Part shown: positions 16,299-25,330 of the stretch, piece after piece | Numbering within the stretch: position 1 is the first letter of the stretch | How the letters are laid out: the number at the start of each line of letters is the position of its first letter | From: SHZI01 sp031409515 | Lineage (GTDB): Bacteria > Pseudomonadota > Gammaproteobacteria > Steroidobacterales > GCA-2729495 | NCBI GenBank assembly: GCA_031409515.1 | Contig: JANNXJ010000016.1 | Location: 62,001 to 126,000 of the forward strand | DNA length: 64,000 nt | Direction of reading: 5' to 3' | Notes under the pieces: model-generated | Seen by the model: the letters and a program-made list of their open reading frames with translations, nothing else | Databases searched by the model: none | Told to the model about the DNA's origin: nothing | Translations under genes and position numbers: made by a program

Positions 16299-18764
16299 CT
16301 AGAAGGCACCGCCAATTGAAAACTGGAACCGCGCCGTCTGGTCGCCATAGGTTCCGGCTGTGGGAACGCACCCTGGAGGTATGGGATCCCCACAACCCAC
16401 GCCATCAGTGCCACCCTCGGCGTTGACGGGGAAGGCATAGCTAAAGCGGAACAAGCCAAGTGGGGCCAGCCATTGTGCGGCGATCCCGTAGGACTGCTTC
16501 AACTGCCCGGCGGTGAAATCATACTTGATCGGCGCCAAATCATCCGGCCCAAAAAACTCAACGTCCCCGAGAGAAAACACGTTGCCAACATCGTAGAAAA
16601 GGGAAAACCGGGCCTTGAACTGCCACTTCTCCGGGATGGGCAGCAGGAACTCGGTCTGCGCGGCCACCAGCGTATCCCCACCGTAGGGGTTGCGGAGAGT
16701 ATCGATCGGCCCCAGAGAATTTTCCTCGAAGCCCCGGACGGTGTCGGGACCACCCCCGAAGTAGTTCTTGTAGGGCGGAAGGGAGGTGGTATCACCGAGG
16801 GCAGTCCCGTAGCCGAGATCGAGATTAAAAAGCATGGTGGCCCAGCGGTTTATGGGCCAATACTGCTGGTAGTTATAGTTGACCGTGAGGTACTCGACGT
16901 CGCTGCCCGGGATTGTGACATTGGCCACCAGCCGGTGGCGGGCACCCCGATCCGCAAAGAGCCCGCGATTGCGACTGTCGTAGACCCAGCCGCCCAGCAA
17001 TTCAAAGGTGTCGAAGTCCGTCGTATAGATGGCCCCACCACCAAAAACACTGGTATCGCTGTTGCCGTTGCTCTGTACCCAGTCCCGCGCCTGGAGGCTA
17101 CTGCTGCTGTTCGACAGCAGCTCCGCGCTTTGCCAGGTTCCGCCAAAAATTATCCGCTGAAACTCTGTAATCGGATAGCTGTACTCGACGGAAGCAGAAA
17201 TTGTCTTGGTGGAGAAATCGGAGGCCTCGGACGTGAACGCAGTGATGTCCCGATAGGCAAGGCTTATCGTCCGGCTGACCTCGTTGATCGTGGTGTAGGG
17301 ATCAGTATAGGAAACCCCGTAAACCGTGCGGAACTGCCCGGTGTTGACGTCCGCCTGAATGCGATTGCCCGTACCCAGGAAGTTGGTATGGACGAAGTTC
17401 GCGTTCAGGATAAGGTTCTGGGCGGCGGAGTAACCCACACCGCCCCCAAACTGGCCAGGCAGCCCCTCGGTAATGTCGAAATCCAGGTCCACAAGATCTG
17501 GCGTTCCCGGCACTGGATTGGTAGTGGCCTCAACCTTCTCGATATACGGCAGGCGCTGCAGACGGATCTTGGACCGCTCCAGCCGGCTGTTGGACAGGTA
17601 GCCGTCCTCAAGCTGGCGCATCTCGCGGCGGAAAACCTCGTCGTTGACGGCCGCCGTACCATTGAAGTTGATCCGGCGAACGTAGACCCGGTTCTTTGGC
17701 TCCACGTACAGAGTTATGGCCACAGTCTTGGCATCGCGATCCAGGTCGGACACTGGCTCGACGGTGGCAAACGCATAACCCTCCTCCGAGAGGCGCAGGC
17801 GAATCAGATCGGCGCTCTGGGTGACGAGTTGCTGGGAGTAGGTCTGCCCGGGCTTGACCTGCACAAAGGGATTCAACTGGGCTTCTTCCAGCACCAGATC
17901 GCCACCAAGACGTACGTCGCTGACCTTGTAACGCTCACCCTCCAGCAGATTGATCGTGATGAAGATATCCCGCTTGTCGGGCGAAATTGCGACCTGGGTT
18001 GACTCAACGCCAAAGTCAGCAAACCCCCGGTCCATGTAGAAGGAACGCAGCTTCTCCAGATCGCCGGACAGGGCTTCGCGGGAGTACCGGTCGTCCTGAC
18101 GGAGCCACGACAGCCACGTTGGGGTCTTGAGTTCAAACCGCTCAAGAAGGTCCTCGTCCGAAAAGCTGCGGTTGCCCACGAGATTGATCTGCCGGATCCG
18201 GGCCCGGTCACCTTCCTTGATGGTGATTGCCACATCGACCTTGTTGTCGGGCAGTTCCTTGACCTCAGCCTTGACAGACGCGGCATATTTACCGCGACTG
18301 AAATACTGATCGGTCAATGACTGCTCCACCTCGTCCAGAACCGACTGACTGAAGGTCTTGCCCCTCTTCAGGCCTATGCGTGCGAGCGGCTCCTGAAGGT
18401 CTTCAGTCTTGATGTCCTTGTTTCCAGTAATGGTGAAGTCCGCAATCGACGGCCGCTCGGCAACGACCACAACCAGAGCGCTGTCGTCCCGTCGGATCTC
18501 AACGTCCCGAAAAAAGCCGGTCCCGTAGACCGCGCGAATAGCCTCACGGATTCGGTTCGCATCGACCCGGTCGCCAATGTTCACCGGGAGATAGTTGAAG
18601 ACAGTGCCCTCTGCGATGCGTTGCAGGCCCTCCACGCGAATGCTCTTGACGACAAAGGCTTCCTGCTGGGCAAACGCTCCATTGGTAGCCAGTGAGCAGA
18701 TGACAAGGAGAAAACCAGCCGCAAGGCTACGGACGGGACCCCTCAGGACCGCGGTGAGATTCAT
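16299..18764 (-). CDS. bamA: Outer membrane protein assembly factor BamA
   Basis: The central BAM complex protein, 821 residues from the ATG at 18764. This start gives a good signal peptide (MNLTAVLRGPVRSLAAG to AFAQ) and leaves a 7-base gap after rseP; a start 15 codons higher would run into rseP. Five POTRA domains fill about residues 25-420, beginning VVKSIRVEGLQRIAEG. The C-terminal half is a 16-stranded beta-barrel, with the lid-lock region FGGGPDTVRGFEENSLGP (VRGF motif) and a terminal strand ending in FSIGGAF, the aromatic C-terminus typical of Omp85 proteins. Confidence 0.97.
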   Translation of the reverse strand: MNLTAVLRGPVRSLAAGFLLVICSLATNGAFAQQEAFVVKSIRVEGLQRIAEGTVFNYLPVNIGDRVDANRIREAIRAVYGTGFFRDVEIRRDDSALVVVVAERPSIADFTITGNKDIKTEDLQEPLARIGLKRGKTFSQSVLDEVEQSLTDQYFSRGKYAASVKAEVKELPDNKVDVAITIKEGDRARIRQINLVGNRSFSDEDLLERFELKTPTWLSWLRQDDRYSREALSGDLEKLRSFYMDRGFADFGVESTQVAISPDKRDIFITINLLEGERYKVSDVRLGGDLVLEEAQLNPFVQVKPGQTYSQQLVTQSADLIRLRLSEEGYAFATVEPVSDLDRDAKTVAITLYVEPKNRVYVRRINFNGTAAVNDEVFRREMRQLEDGYLSNSRLERSKIRLQRLPYIEKVEATTNPVPGTPDLVDLDFDITEGLPGQFGGGVGYSAAQNLILNANFVHTNFLGTGNRIQADVNTGQFRTVYGVSYTDPYTTINEVSRTISLAYRDITAFTSEASDFSTKTISASVEYSYPITEFQRIIFGGTWQSAELLSNSSSSLQARDWVQSNGNSDTSVFGGGAIYTTDFDTFELLGGWVYDSRNRGLFADRGARHRLVANVTIPGSDVEYLTVNYNYQQYWPINRWATMLFNLDLGYGTALGDTTSLPPYKNYFGGGPDTVRGFEENSLGPIDTLRNPYGGDTLVAAQTEFLLPIPEKWQFKARFSLFYDVGNVFSLGDVEFFGPDDLAPIKYDFTAGQLKQSYGIAAQWLAPLGLFRFSYAFPVNAEGGTDGVGCGDPIPPGCVPTAGTYGDQTARFQFSIGGAF

Positions 18765-18771
18765 GCAACGG

Positions 18772-20139
18772 TCAGCCAATGAGTCGCGAAATATCGTTAT
18801 AGAAGGCAAAGCTCATCAGCACCAGAAGGAATCCAATGCCAATCTGCTGGCCGATCATCTGGGCTCGCTCCGACAAGGGACCACCCTTCACGCTCTCAGC
18901 CAGCGTGTAGACGATCTGCCCCCCATCCAGCATGGGTATGGGCAGCAGGTTGAGCACTCCCAGGCTGATGCTCACGATCGCCAGAAAACTGAGAAAGGCG
19001 GCTGCACCAATAGTGGCGCTAAGACCAGCGTACTGGGCAATATTGATGGGGCCACTGATGTTCTTCGGCGAAACGTCCCCAACAATCATTCGCCAGATCA
19101 TATGCAGAGTCAGAGCACTCATCTCCCAGGTCTTCGCTGTGGCGCGCACCAACGCCTCACCAGGCCCATAGCGCTCCTCGGCTCGCATACCAGCCAGCAG
19201 GTCTGGCGGCAGGCTAACGGCTGCCCCGATACGCCCGATCTGACCCTCCGCGGCATCCTCGGCTGCAACCTCGAGGGTCAGGCGCACCTCGCCTTCGCCC
19301 CGACGGACAGTGACATTCAGCTGCTGGCCCGGCTTCCCTCGCACGACCTTCACCCACTCCGACCAGGTGGAGATAGGCTGGCTACCGGCGAGGAGGATCC
19401 TGTCCCCGGGCAGCATGCCCCCCTTCTCCGCAGGTCCGCCCGGCGTCAGGTCGCCGATGACCGGCTCAGGCTCCGGAGACCAGGGCCGGAGTCCCAGCTT
19501 CGGAAAAAGCTGGCCCGGCTCTGTGAGCTCGGATTCCCGGCCAGCCGTGCGCAGAACAACAGGGCGCTCATCTCCAGAATCATCCGCAACGGCAAGGCGG
19601 ATCGAGCCATCGGCGAGCATACCGTCGAGCATGGCTAGCGTGGCCGCCTCCCAGGTCAGCACAGGTCGCTCACCGACGGCAAGGATCGTGTCACCTTCCC
19701 GCAGGCCGGCTGCCGCGGCCAGGGACGAAGGCTCAACGGGACCGACGACCGGCTTCATGCCAGGGACGCCGCTCATAAACATAACGGTGTAAGCCAGGAT
19801 GGCAAACAAGAGATTGAAAGCCGGCCCGGCTATCAGGATCGCGATACGGGCGGCTGCGGACTGACGGTTAAACGCGCGGCCACGCTCCGCAAAAGTCACC
19901 GCACAGTCGCGCTCGTCAAGCAGCTTTACGTAGCCACCCAGGGGAATCGCCGACAGGCAGTACTCCGTCTGATCGGGGCCTGCCCGCCGCGACCAGAGTA
20001 CGTTGCCGAAACCGATCGAGTAGCGCAGGACCTTTACGCCCAGCAACCGGGCCACGATGTAGTGACCGTACTCGTGGATAGCAACGAGCAGACCTATGGC
20101 GACTACGAACGCCAGGAGGGACGTGAGGACCTGTGACAT
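18772..20139 (-). CDS. rseP: Site-2 protease RseP (regulator of sigma E protease)
   Basis: A 455-residue intramembrane zinc metalloprotease. The HEYGH motif lies at residues 22-26 in the first membrane helix; the third metal ligand is in LLPIPMLDGGQ near residue 400. Two PDZ domains sit in the periplasmic middle part (GLREGDTILAVGE around 145-157, and GMLPGDRILLAGS around 240-252). In gammaproteobacteria RseP cuts RseA after DegS and releases sigma E on envelope stress. The normal upstream neighbour dxr is absent here; only 66 bases separate rseP from cdsA. Confidence 0.96.
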   Translation of the reverse strand: MSQVLTSLLAFVVAIGLLVAIHEYGHYIVARLLGVKVLRYSIGFGNVLWSRRAGPDQTEYCLSAIPLGGYVKLLDERDCAVTFAERGRAFNRQSAAARIAILIAGPAFNLLFAILAYTVMFMSGVPGMKPVVGPVEPSSLAAAAGLREGDTILAVGERPVLTWEAATLAMLDGMLADGSIRLAVADDSGDERPVVLRTAGRESELTEPGQLFPKLGLRPWSPEPEPVIGDLTPGGPAEKGGMLPGDRILLAGSQPISTWSEWVKVVRGKPGQQLNVTVRRGEGEVRLTLEVAAEDAAEGQIGRIGAAVSLPPDLLAGMRAEERYGPGEALVRATAKTWEMSALTLHMIWRMIVGDVSPKNISGPINIAQYAGLSATIGAAAFLSFLAIVSISLGVLNLLPIPMLDGGQIVYTLAESVKGGPLSERAQMIGQQIGIGFLLVLMSFAFYNDISRLIG

Positions 20140-20205
20140 GCGGCGAATCTTAAGGCATTACGCAAGACCTTGCCTTGCAGAGCTGAAGCAGCGGTGCGGC
20201 GTCGA

Positions 20206-21018
20206 CTACCCGGTTGACAAACCCAGCCACGACAAGGCCAGAGCAAAGAATGGCATGGCTGCCGTGATGCTATCGATCCGGTCCAGGACCCCCCCATGAC
20301 CCGGGATCAGCTGGCCACTGTCCTTGGCACCCACGCTGCGCTTGAACATGCTCTCCGTGAGATCCCCCACTACGGACAAAGCAGCGACCCCAAGCCCAAC
20401 CGGGACCATGACGACCGGCGACAGACCCAGCAGCAGTCCACCGCCTCCGGCAACAGCTGCGGCCAGCAGGACGCCACCAATCAGTCCCTCCCAGGTCTTG
20501 CCGGGGCTTACCTGAGGAGCAAGCTTGACGCGCCCAAAACGACGGCCTGCGAAGTAGGCTCCGATATCTGCAGAGAAGATGATACTCAGGGCCAGTAATG
20601 CCAGGGCGGGCCCCTGGGCCGGGACCTGCAGGATGGCAATCAGGGCCAGCCAGGACGGGACGAGCACCAGTACCCCGGCGACGGCGGCCGCCACAGGCGG
20701 AATGGGCGTTGGATAACGAAGAATCCAGAGCAGGGCTATGGCCCACCACCCCAAGGCCGCCCAGAGCAGCAGGGGCAAGCTCACGACTTCAGGGACGAGG
20801 GAGCCGGCACCGGCCAGAAGCAGCGCCATGCCGGCGCCACAGACGGCGCGGGCGGGGCCGGAGCGCAGCCCAAGAAATGCTGCCCATTCCCAGGCGCCCA
20901 AGACCATCACCGCGGCGGTAACCCAGACGGCAACCCGGAGGGGCGCTACAAACAACAGCAGAAGGAGGCCTATCAGCAGGGGAATCGCCGTCAATACGCG
21001 CTGCGCCAACTGGCTCAT
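20206..21018 (-). CDS. cdsA: Phosphatidate cytidylyltransferase
   Basis: A 270-residue, highly hydrophobic inner membrane enzyme with about eight membrane segments that makes CDP-diacylglycerol from phosphatidate and CTP. The C-terminal signature is clear: KLAPQVSPGKTWEGLIGG followed by VGDLTESMFKRSVGAKDSG and GHGGVLDRIDS. The length is typical. It lies 34 bases downstream of uppS and directly upstream of rseP, with dxr missing from between them. Confidence 0.96.
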   Translation of the reverse strand: MSQLAQRVLTAIPLLIGLLLLLFVAPLRVAVWVTAAVMVLGAWEWAAFLGLRSGPARAVCGAGMALLLAGAGSLVPEVVSLPLLLWAALGWWAIALLWILRYPTPIPPVAAAVAGVLVLVPSWLALIAILQVPAQGPALALLALSIIFSADIGAYFAGRRFGRVKLAPQVSPGKTWEGLIGGVLLAAAVAGGGGLLLGLSPVVMVPVGLGVAALSVVGDLTESMFKRSVGAKDSGQLIPGHGGVLDRIDSITAAMPFFALALSWLGLSTG

Positions 21019-21052
21019 GGCCTACTGCGACCCCTCTGAAATGGGAAGACCC

Positions 21053-21802
21053 TCAGTCGGCAACAGCCTCAAGCTGATCACCGGTTCGGCCGAAACGGCG
21101 CTGTCGCTGACTGAAAAACTCCAGGGCATGGGCAATCTGGTCCGCACCGAAGTCAGGCCACAAGGTATCTGTAAAACAGAGTTCCGTATAGGCAAGATCC
21201 CAGAGCAGGAAGTTGCTGACCCGCTGCTCCCCGCCCGTCCGGATGAGCAGATCAGGGGATGGCAGCCCCGCCAGGGCCCGATGGCGGGCAATCAGAGCCT
21301 CGTCGATGTCCGCAGGGTCCAGATCCCCGGAACGGACCTTCTGGCTGATCCGTCGCATGGCCTGAACAATGTCCCACTGCCCGCCATAGGCCACGGCCAG
21401 CACCAGAGTCATCCGGGAATTTGCCGCGGTCCGCGCCTCAGCGTCGGCCATGCGCTTGCGCAGGATCGTCGGGAGACTCTCGCGGTTGCCAATAAAGCGC
21501 AGCTGTATGCCGTTATCGTGGAGGGTATCCACTTCACGCTGGAGCACCTCGACAAACAAGCGCATAAGGGCATCCACCTCACTGGGCGGGCGCTTCCAGT
21601 TCTCACTGCTAAAGGCAAAGAGAGTCAGAACCTTGACGTCGGACTCCGCGCAGGCCTCGACCACCTGGCGGGCTGATTTGACCCCAGCCCGGTGCCCGGC
21701 ATGACGGGGCTTGCCGTTAGCGGTCGCCCATCGGCCGTTGCCATCCATGATGATCGCGACGTGGGTAGGCCTGACTGGCCGAACGCTTCCACCGCTGTTC
21801 AT
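21053..21802 (-). CDS. uppS: Undecaprenyl diphosphate synthase
   Basis: A 249-residue cis-prenyltransferase that extends farnesyl diphosphate with isopentenyl diphosphate to the C55 carrier used for peptidoglycan and polysaccharide. HVAIIMDGNGRWA near residue 14-26 includes the catalytic Asp (about 20); GHRAG and FAFSSENWKRP follow, and RTGGEQRVSNFLLWDLAYTE is the C-terminal signature. It lies between frr and cdsA, the usual order. It also feeds the lipid carrier needed by the exopolysaccharide genes at the other end of the window. Confidence 0.96.
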   Translation of the reverse strand: MNSGGSVRPVRPTHVAIIMDGNGRWATANGKPRHAGHRAGVKSARQVVEACAESDVKVLTLFAFSSENWKRPPSEVDALMRLFVEVLQREVDTLHDNGIQLRFIGNRESLPTILRKRMADAEARTAANSRMTLVLAVAYGGQWDIVQAMRRISQKVRSGDLDPADIDEALIARHRALAGLPSPDLLIRTGGEQRVSNFLLWDLAYTELCFTDTLWPDFGADQIAHALEFFSQRQRRFGRTGDQLEAVAD

Positions 21803-21837
21803 GAAGCCTCCATCCTTGGTGCTGCGCCAGATAACAA

Positions 21838-22395
21838 CTAGAACTCCATGACTTCTTTTTGTTTTTCCTCAGAGATTCTGTCTACTTCTGCCACGTACTT
21901 GTCGGTGACATCCTGAATCTGCTGAGCACCCTGCCGCTCCAGATCCTCGTTAATCAACTTTTCTTTCAGTGCTTCCTTCAGGTCAGTCATGGCGTCCCGC
22001 CTCACATTACGGATAGCCACACGACCCAATTCGGCCTCCTGCTTCACGAGCTTGGCGAGGTCGCGGCGCCGCTCCTCAGTCAGCACCGGCAGGGGCACCC
22101 GAATGACGGTACCCGCTGTCACCGGAGTGAATCCGAGGTTGGCTCCCATGATGGCCTTCTCGATGACGCCGACCATACCCTTTTCCCAAGGTGTAACCGT
22201 AAGGGTCCGGGCATCCTCCACAGAGATATTGGCGGTTTGGGACAGGGGCACGGTGCTCCCGTAATACTCAACCATCAAATGCTCCAACAGGCTGGGGCTT
22301 GCCCTGCCCGTACGGAGTTTACGTAACGCCTGGCCCATTGCTGTGACGCATTTGGCCATCCGCTGTTCTGCATCCTGACGAATTTCGTTGATCAC
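21838..22395 (-). CDS. frr: Ribosome recycling factor
   Basis: A 185-residue protein of standard length that with EF-G splits post-termination ribosomes. It begins with GTG (MINEIRQDAEQRM) and contains LRTGRASPSLLEHLMVEYYGS and the C-terminal coiled region ending SEEKQKEVMEF, all characteristic. It lies 17 bases after pyrH and 35 bases before uppS, in the conserved rpsB-tsf-pyrH-frr-uppS order. Confidence 0.97.
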   Translation of the reverse strand: MINEIRQDAEQRMAKCVTAMGQALRKLRTGRASPSLLEHLMVEYYGSTVPLSQTANISVEDARTLTVTPWEKGMVGVIEKAIMGANLGFTPVTAGTVIRVPLPVLTEERRRDLAKLVKQEAELGRVAIRNVRRDAMTDLKEALKEKLINEDLERQGAQQIQDVTDKYVAEVDRISEEKQKEVMEF

Positions 22396-22412
22396 GCCCC
22401 CTCCGCTCCTGC

Positions 22413-23135
22413 CTAACCAGTTACCAGCGTGCCGACGTCCTCGCCCTGGGCGAGCCGGAGCAGTTCACCAGCCACCTGCAGGTTGAATACCCGAATGGGC
22501 ACACTGTTCTCCCGGCACATCACAACGGCCGTCGTATCCATGACGTTCAGCTTGTCATTGATGACGCGATCAAACGTGAGGCGGTCGTAGCGCTTGGCCT
22601 GGGGATCTTTGTGGGGATCGGCCGTGTACACACCGTCGACCTTGGTGCCCTTGGCAAGGATGTCGGCGCCGACTTCGATGGCTCGGAGTGCGGCTGCTGT
22701 ATCGGTGGTAAAGAATGGATTGCCAGTCCCGGCAGCAAATATCGTGACTCTGCCCTTTTCCAGATGCCGTATGGCACGTCGGCGGATGTAATCCTCGCTG
22801 ACTTCATGGATCTGCAGGGCAGACATAACGCGGGCAAAGGTGCCGACGCGTTCGAGAGCGTCCTGCAGTGCCAGCGCGTTGATCACGGTGGCCAGCATGC
22901 CCATGTGATCCCCGGTGACGCGATCCATGCCAGCCCTGGCGAGCCCGGCGCCACGAAAGATGTTACCGCCGCCGATGACAATGCCGACCTGGACGCCGAG
23001 GGCGCGGACTTCTTTCAGCTCTCCGGCGATCCGGGTCAGGACGTCCGGATCAATACCATAGTCACCTTTGCCCATAAGCGCCTCGCCGCTGAGCTTCAGC
23101 AGGATGCGCCGGTAGGTCAGACGTGCATCTTTCAT
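22413..23135 (-). CDS. pyrH: Uridylate kinase
   Basis: A 240-residue UMP kinase of the amino acid kinase family, phosphorylating UMP to UDP. The ATG at 23135 (MKDARLTYRRILLKLSGEAL) is chosen since it gives the standard length; an in-frame start 24 codons upstream adds an unrelated stretch. Family segments include GIVIGGGNIFRG, the DHMGMLATVINALAL stretch, and a C-terminal FNLQVAGELLR. It sits 136 bases after tsf; that gap carries a short hairpin but no clear terminator. Confidence 0.97.
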   Translation of the reverse strand: MKDARLTYRRILLKLSGEALMGKGDYGIDPDVLTRIAGELKEVRALGVQVGIVIGGGNIFRGAGLARAGMDRVTGDHMGMLATVINALALQDALERVGTFARVMSALQIHEVSEDYIRRRAIRHLEKGRVTIFAAGTGNPFFTTDTAAALRAIEVGADILAKGTKVDGVYTADPHKDPQAKRYDRLTFDRVINDKLNVMDTTAVVMCRENSVPIRVFNLQVAGELLRLAQGEDVGTLVTG

Positions 23136-23271
23136 ACAAGAAACCGCGGGCGACTGGGCAGGTGCCAGCCTTTCAGGTGGGCGAATTCTACCGGATTTGC
23201 CCGCCACCGCATCGTCTCCCTTGGGGAGACCCGGGCCTCGTCATCAGGGTCCGGGAAGACCCCGGGCCAAC

Positions 23272-24150
23272 TCACCCCTGAGAATGCATCGCCGCGACCG
23301 CCTCGGCGATATTCTCGGTCTTCTTTTCGATGCCTTCCCCGACCTCAAGACGCACAAAACGGTGGACGCGCGCGCCCCGGTCCTTCAGCAGTTTGCCGAT
23401 GGACGTGTCCGGGTCCTTGACGAACGGCTGACCAACCAGCGCAACCTCATTCAGGTACTTGCGTAGGCGACCCTCCACCATCTTCGCGACGATCTCGGGT
23501 GGCTTGCCCTCACCGGCAGCCTGCTCGGTCAGAATGCGACGTTCAGTCGCTCGCAAAGACTCCGGCACTTCCTCCGGAGCCAGGTAGCGGGGATTGCTGG
23601 CCGCAATATGCATTGCAAGGTCCTTGCCAAGCTCCGCATCTGCACCCTCTACGTCCACCAGGACACCGATCCGGGTTCCGTGGAAATAGCCGCTCAGCTT
23701 GCCGACCGGACGAACGTACTCAAACCTGCGCACACTGATGTTTTCGCCAACCTTGGCAACCAGATCGAGCCTGGCATTCTCCAGGGTCTGGCCATCGGGA
23801 AGTTGCAGACCCATAAGGGCGGCCACGCTGTCGGGTTGCCGGGCAGCGGCAAGCTGCGTGGCGGCCTGGGCGAAGCGCTGGAAGTTTTCATCCTTGGCCA
23901 CAAAGTCAGTTTCGCAATTGACTTCGAGGATGACGGTAACGTCCTTGCCGGGACTCGCCGCCATGAGAATCTGGCCCTCAGCGGCAATACGACCCGCCTT
24001 TTTCTCGGCCTTTGCCTGGCCCCGAGTCCGTAACAGTTCCAGAGCGGCTTCGATGTCGCCGGCCGAATCCACCAGCGCTTTCTTGCACTCCATCATGCCG
24101 GCACCAGTCCGGTCACGAAGATCCTTGACGAGGTTTGCTGCTATGGCCAT
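23272..24150 (-). CDS. tsf: Translation elongation factor Ts
   Basis: A 292-residue guanine nucleotide exchange factor for EF-Tu. The ATG at 24150 (MAIAANLVKDLRDRTGAGM) is selected because it matches the family start and follows rpsB by 13 bases; the longer open frame runs back into rpsB. The N-terminal UBA-like domain with TGAGMMECKKAL (about 15-26) is followed by the core motif ETDFVAKDENFQ near residue 80 and by the dimerisation module. The length is normal. Confidence 0.97.
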   Translation of the reverse strand: MAIAANLVKDLRDRTGAGMMECKKALVDSAGDIEAALELLRTRGQAKAEKKAGRIAAEGQILMAASPGKDVTVILEVNCETDFVAKDENFQRFAQAATQLAAARQPDSVAALMGLQLPDGQTLENARLDLVAKVGENISVRRFEYVRPVGKLSGYFHGTRIGVLVDVEGADAELGKDLAMHIAASNPRYLAPEEVPESLRATERRILTEQAAGEGKPPEIVAKMVEGRLRKYLNEVALVGQPFVKDPDTSIGKLLKDRGARVHRFVRLEVGEGIEKKTENIAEAVAAMHSQG

Positions 24151-24163
24151 GTGCGTCTCCCGT

Positions 24164-25099
24164 TCAGGCGCCAGAGGTGCCGGCCGGATCTGCCACGTCG
24201 GCATCGCCGGCTGGCGCATCAACGTCGGACCCGATCCCAGCTCCAGGAGAGCCAGTCGCGCCCTTGGCAGCGCGTGCCCGGGCGGGAGGAGCAGCAGCCG
24301 CTGGTTTGCGGGGGGGACGTTTGGCTGATGCGGGTCGCCGGCCCTCCGGGGAGGACTTCGGCCGGCCTTCAGCATCCAACTCGACGAAGTCGTCTTCGCC
24401 CATGGGGATCGCCGGAATGGATGCCTGACCCTCGATTACGGCATCGGCGACGGCCATTGCGTAGAGCTCAGCCGCCCGCATCGCGTCATCATTGCCGGGC
24501 ACCATGTACTGCACGCCGTCGGGCGACGAGTTGGTATCTACGATACCGATAACGGGAATACCCAGCTTGTTGGCCTCATGCACTGCAATCTTTTCGTGGC
24601 CAACATCAATGACGAAGATAGCGTCAGGCAAAGCAGCCATGGACTTAACTCCACCAAGGCTGCGCTCCAGCTTCTCGCGCTCCCGGCGTCGGTCCAGAAC
24701 TTCCTTCTTGGTCAGTTTGCTGAAGCGGCCGTCCTGCTCCATCGCGTCGAGGTCTTCAAGCCGCTTGATGGACTGCTTGACTGTCTTGAAGTTGGTCAGC
24801 GTGCCGCCGAGCCAACGGTGGGTAACATGGGGCATGCCGCAGCGCGCGGCCTGGGACTTAACGGAGTCCTGGGCGGACCGCTTAGTACCCACGAACAGGA
24901 TACGGCCACCATCAGCCGCGAGTGACCGGATAAATGCGGTCGCCTTGCGGAACAGCGGAACCGTGTGTTCCAGGTTGATGATGTGGATGTTATTCCGGGC
25001 ACCAAAGATGTAGGGACTCATCTTGGGGTTCCAGTACCGGGTCTGGTGGCCAAAATGCACACCGGCCTCCAGCATCTGGCGCATGCTTACGTCAGTCAT
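24164..25099 (-). CDS. rpsB: 30S ribosomal protein S2 with long C-terminal tail
   Basis: A 311-residue S2. The ATG at 25099 has an excellent AAGGAG ribosome site and matches the family start (TDVSMRQMLEAGVHFGHQTR). The first about 235 residues are a canonical S2, including GHQTRYWNPKM and DAIFVIDVGHEKIAVHEA. After that runs an extra tail of about 75 residues, rich in Ala, Pro, Arg and Lys first and then in Gly, Asp and Ala, with no recognisable fold. E. coli S2 ends near residue 241. The gene leads the minus-strand block from a strong promoter at about 25242-25270. Confidence 0.96.
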   Translation of the reverse strand: MTDVSMRQMLEAGVHFGHQTRYWNPKMSPYIFGARNNIHIINLEHTVPLFRKATAFIRSLAADGGRILFVGTKRSAQDSVKSQAARCGMPHVTHRWLGGTLTNFKTVKQSIKRLEDLDAMEQDGRFSKLTKKEVLDRRREREKLERSLGGVKSMAALPDAIFVIDVGHEKIAVHEANKLGIPVIGIVDTNSSPDGVQYMVPGNDDAMRAAELYAMAVADAVIEGQASIPAIPMGEDDFVELDAEGRPKSSPEGRRPASAKRPPRKPAAAAPPARARAAKGATGSPGAGIGSDVDAPAGDADVADPAGTSGA

Positions 25100-25241
25100 G
25101 GGATCTCCTTTGAGGATCGAGCCTCGAATCGGGTTAGGGCCGCCGCGGTCCCCATCCGGCAACCGACCCCCGAAACGGGAGAAGGCACCCAGCCAGATGT
25201 GACGGAACGCGTGTGGATTTCGTTGCCTCTAGGGCGCGCGC

Positions 25242-25270
25242 TTTATACCATACGAGGTTGAGGGTCACAA
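25242..25270 (-). promoter_or_regulatory. Sigma70-type promoter of rpsB-tsf
   Basis: On the minus strand TTGTGA (25265-25270) and TATAAA (25242-25247) are separated by exactly 17 bases, matching four and five of six consensus positions. The bases just downstream of the -10 are GC-only (GCGCGC), the discriminator type found at stringently controlled ribosomal promoters. The predicted start lies near 25235, giving a leader of about 135 bases before rpsB. This is a motif match, not an experiment. Confidence 0.7.
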
Positions 25271-25330
25271 CGGAGACCCGTCCCCCCGGGGCCCGCTGGA
25301 AACAGCCCACGGGCAGGAATCAGGTTACGG

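Noticed and set aside
23214..23230. GTCTCCC/GGGAGAC hairpin between pyrH and tsf as a terminator
   Set aside because: No T run follows on either strand, and tsf-pyrH are normally co-transcribed or read through.
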